Source: Bradyrhizobium erythrophlei | GTDB lineage: Bacteria > Pseudomonadota > Alphaproteobacteria > Rhizobiales > Xanthobacteraceae | Direction of reading: 5' to 3' | Assembly (NCBI GenBank): GCA_900129675.1 | Contig: FSRD01000001.1 | Coordinates: 3,275,501 to 3,339,500 of the forward strand | Length of the DNA stretch: 64,000 nucleotides | Part shown: positions 62,006 through 64,000 of the stretch, in pieces | Position numbering within the stretch: the stretch's first letter is position 1 | Layout: each line of letters opens with the position of its first letter | Translations under genes and position numbers: made by a program | Notes under the pieces: generated by a model | The model's database searches: none | What the model saw: only the letters and a program-made list of their open reading frames with translations | What the model was told of the DNA's origin: nothing

Positions 62006-62437
62006 CGTCCACCTCCTGTTGCGGTCCGAACGTTGCCAAAAACGCATCTTTCCTGGGCGACGCGTTACGGCAACCCGGAGAAGAGCGGTGATACTATCAC
62101 ACGCTCATCGCGATTCCATGATAGGCGGCGTTTTTTTCTACTCGCGGCGAAACGGCAGCAAAGCTCCCCCATTCGAGAGCTCTCGCGGTTATCGACGCAT
62201 CCGGATTGGCGTGACGGGTTATCGCTGTTTGCACGCGGCGACAGTCCGCTGCCGCCACGCGACGGCCGCAACGTTTCGGCCGGCTATGACGATCCTGTGA
62301 TCTGGTTTCGCCGCGGAGAGGGCGAAGAAACATTACTCCCGATCGACGAAACCATTTTTGCGGAGCCTCGAAGACGGCCGGAAATCCTGGCCGGCTATCG
62401 TGACAGCGTTGAACCGCCAAATAATGGGAGCGCTGCC
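62006..62437. other. Intergenic region upstream of the giant pair
   Basis: About 430 bases that should hold the promoter of the giant-gene operon. No further gene, terminator or repeat could be supported. Confidence 0.5.
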
Positions 62438-62575
62438 ATGCTCGCCGAAAAGTTTATTCTAATTGTCGAGTCCCTGATCAGGGCTCAGGGCCAAACCTAC
62501 CCGGACGGCAGCACACGGGTCGTCAGCACATCGCCGCACGTCCCGGTCCAGTTGCCGGCCCGGAGCGGCAAGTAA
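62438..62575 (+). CDS. Very small conserved-looking protein
   Basis: A 45-residue ORF with GGGAG seven bases before the ATG. The helix MLAEKFILIVESLIRAQG is followed by YPDGSTRVVSTSPHVPVQLP. The pattern of a short helix and a Pro-ended strand recurs in tiny genus-level proteins. No function is known. Confidence 0.55.
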   Translation: MLAEKFILIVESLIRAQGQTYPDGSTRVVSTSPHVPVQLPARSGK

Positions 62576-62786
62576 ATCTGATCAGCCTGCGCGCGCGGGC
62601 GTTCAGCCAGCGATGCCGGTGAATGGCCGGACGACGGTTGTAGGCGCGTGACGAATTTGTGCGAAACGCCGGTTCAGCGCCGCAGGAGGAGAATCGCCAG
62701 CCAGCACCGGTGCGGCGTGATCTGTCCCGGATGTGAGGCGGTTGTGCCCGGTAATCCCCACGCATCTGCATGCCCAATATCGCGCC

Positions 62787-64000
62787 ATGGCGGTTGACCG
62801 CCGGGCAATTGCCGTCGAAGTTGCGCGGGCCGTGGATATTTCTTCTGATTTTGCCCCAAATTCCGAGCTGTTCGTTCCCGACTCGCGCCGGGCATGGGCG
62901 CGGCTTGTCGTGGCCGTGCTGATCGGCTCGCTCGGCAGCGTCGGCATGTGGTCGGTCGTGGTCGCGCTCCCCGTGGTGCAGACGGAGTTCGGCGCGGGCC
63001 GGGGCACGGCCTCGCTGGCCTTTACGATGGTGATGCTCGGTTTCGGCTCCGGCGGAGTGCTGACCGGCAAGATCACCGACCGTTACGGCATCGTCACCGC
63101 GATCGGGCTTGGCATCGGCATCCTCGCTCTCGGCTATATCGGCGCCGGCATGTCATCGTCGATCTGGCAATTCATCCTGGTGCATTTCGCCATCGGGCTG
63201 TCGTCGTCGGCGACCTTCGGTCCGCTGATGGCGGAAGCCTCGCACTGGTTCTACCGTTACCGCGGGCTCGCGGTCGCGATTGCCGCCAGCGGCAACTACA
63301 TCGGCGGCACGATCTGGCCGCCGCTGGTGAATTTCGGCATGCAGTCGATCGGCTGGCGCACCACCCATATCGCGGTCGGCCTGTTCACCGCGGTGGCTAT
63401 GGCGCTGGCCCTGGTGGGATTGCGTCTCCTGATGGGCGCGGGCACACGGCGCAGCCACGTCAACGCGCCGCCGCCGCGGGTCGATTTGCGGCTTTCCACC
63501 AATGCGCTGACCGCGATCCTGGCGCTGGCGTCGATTGCCTGCTGCGTGGCGATGTCGATGCCGCAGGTTCATATCGTCGCCTATTGCGGCGATCTCGGCT
63601 ACGGCGTGGCGCGCGGCGCCGAGATGCTGTCGCTGATGCTGGGCTTTGGCATCATCAGCCGGATCGGCTCTGGCTTTCTGGCGGACCGGATCGGCGGCAT
63701 CGCCACGCTGCTGATCGGCTCGATCGCGCAGGGCACCGCGCTGATGTTCTATCTGTTCTTCGACAGCCTGACCTCGCTCTACATCATCTCGGCGATGTTC
63801 GGCCTGTTCCAGGGCGGCATCGTGCCGAGCTACGCCATCATCGTGCGCGAGGCGATGCCGGCCTCGGAAGCCGCCACCCGCGTCGGCATCGTGATTTTTG
63901 CCTCGGTGTTCGGCATGTCGTTCGGCGGCTTCATCTCCGGCGTGATCTTCGACGCCACCGGCTCCTACGGCGCCGCGTTCCTCAACGGCCTCGCCTGGAA
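62787..64000 (+). CDS. MFS transporter, 3' end missing
   Basis: The first 404 codons of a major facilitator superfamily transporter; the gene runs off the right edge. After a polar N-terminus (about 1-35) at least ten membrane segments follow. The loop 2-3 signature is seen in GKITDRYGI, and the symmetric one in the second half in GFLADRIGG. The central cytoplasmic loop is short (THR-rich, about 220-235). The substrate cannot be told; the sequence looks like the monocarboxylate/oxalate-formate type of MFS. The ATG at 62787 is the first good start. Confidence 0.88.
   Translation, partial: MAVDRRAIAVEVARAVDISSDFAPNSELFVPDSRRAWARLVVAVLIGSLGSVGMWSVVVALPVVQTEFGAGRGTASLAFTMVMLGFGSGGVLTGKITDRYGIVTAIGLGIGILALGYIGAGMSSSIWQFILVHFAIGLSSSATFGPLMAEASHWFYRYRGLAVAIAASGNYIGGTIWPPLVNFGMQSIGWRTTHIAVGLFTAVAMALALVGLRLLMGAGTRRSHVNAPPPRVDLRLSTNALTAILALASIACCVAMSMPQVHIVAYCGDLGYGVARGAEMLSLMLGFGIISRIGSGFLADRIGGIATLLIGSIAQGTALMFYLFFDSLTSLYIISAMFGLFQGGIVPSYAIIVREAMPASEAATRVGIVIFASVFGMSFGGFISGVIFDATGSYGAAFLNGLAW

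Overview
The window is GC-rich alphaproteobacterial chromosome, most likely Bradyrhizobium or a close relative in the Nitrobacteraceae. This rests on the content: a ChpT/CtrA cell-cycle phosphorelay, a che operon with a hybrid CheA, ctrA next to fliI-fliJ, DUF1134 and Usg family proteins, minCDE, and many interspersed palindromes typical of these genomes. No database search was possible, so family names come from reading the proteins.

Layout. 1-1.9 kb: the start of a DUF1134 (EipA-like) gene running off the left edge, a YHS-domain protein and cysQ. 2.0-8.7 kb: chpT, then cheA-cheW-cheY-cheB-cheR, with a near-match CtrA box ahead of cheA. 8.7-18.1 kb: an accessory block. It holds a yjfL-yjfM-yjfC-like set (DUF350, YgiB-like, glutathionylspermidine synthase-like), an exported protein with one CxxCH motif, an S53 (sedolisin) peptidase without a signal peptide, a small unknown protein, a CHAT-protease/TPR protein and a polytopic membrane protein. 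The last three look like one operon and are the best candidate here for an undescribed protease-effector system. 18.2-25.5 kb: ctrA, fliI, fliJ, an ECF sigma/anti-sigma pair, a small membrane protein and flhA.

25.7-28.4 kb: an IS1182-type insertion sequence sitting among REP-like palindromes, then a gene-poor stretch with an orphan terminator. 28.4-31.5 kb: a small coiled-coil protein, groEL and groES (with a palindromic repeat between them and a degenerate CIRCE operator upstream) and a Usg family gene. 32.1-33.3 kb: an IS110-type element. 33.5-36.2 kb: an EF-hand protein and a DUF417 (RclC-like)/AhpD-like/AraC module with related 32-bp repeats at its two ends. 36.7-42.3 kb: many small genus-type genes, including two paralogous zinc ribbons, a PAS protein and a FemAB/GNAT-like acyltransferase.

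42.4-54.2 kb: an MscS-type channel, a Spy/CpxP (LTXXQ) protein, minC-minD-minE plus a fourth overlapping gene preceded by a perfect CtrA box, a GYD protein, a DUF1326/DUF2182 pair and a TAXI-type binding protein. 54.2-62.0 kb: two adjacent giant genes (1223 and about 1367 codons) with no recognised domain, the second candidate for something undescribed. The right edge holds a very small gene and the start of an MFS transporter.

The core theme is motility and cell-cycle control. ChpT passes phosphate to CtrA, and CtrA-like boxes lie before cheA, ctrA, flhA and minC. The che operon and the fli/flh genes supply the motor and its steering, and MinCDE places the division site.
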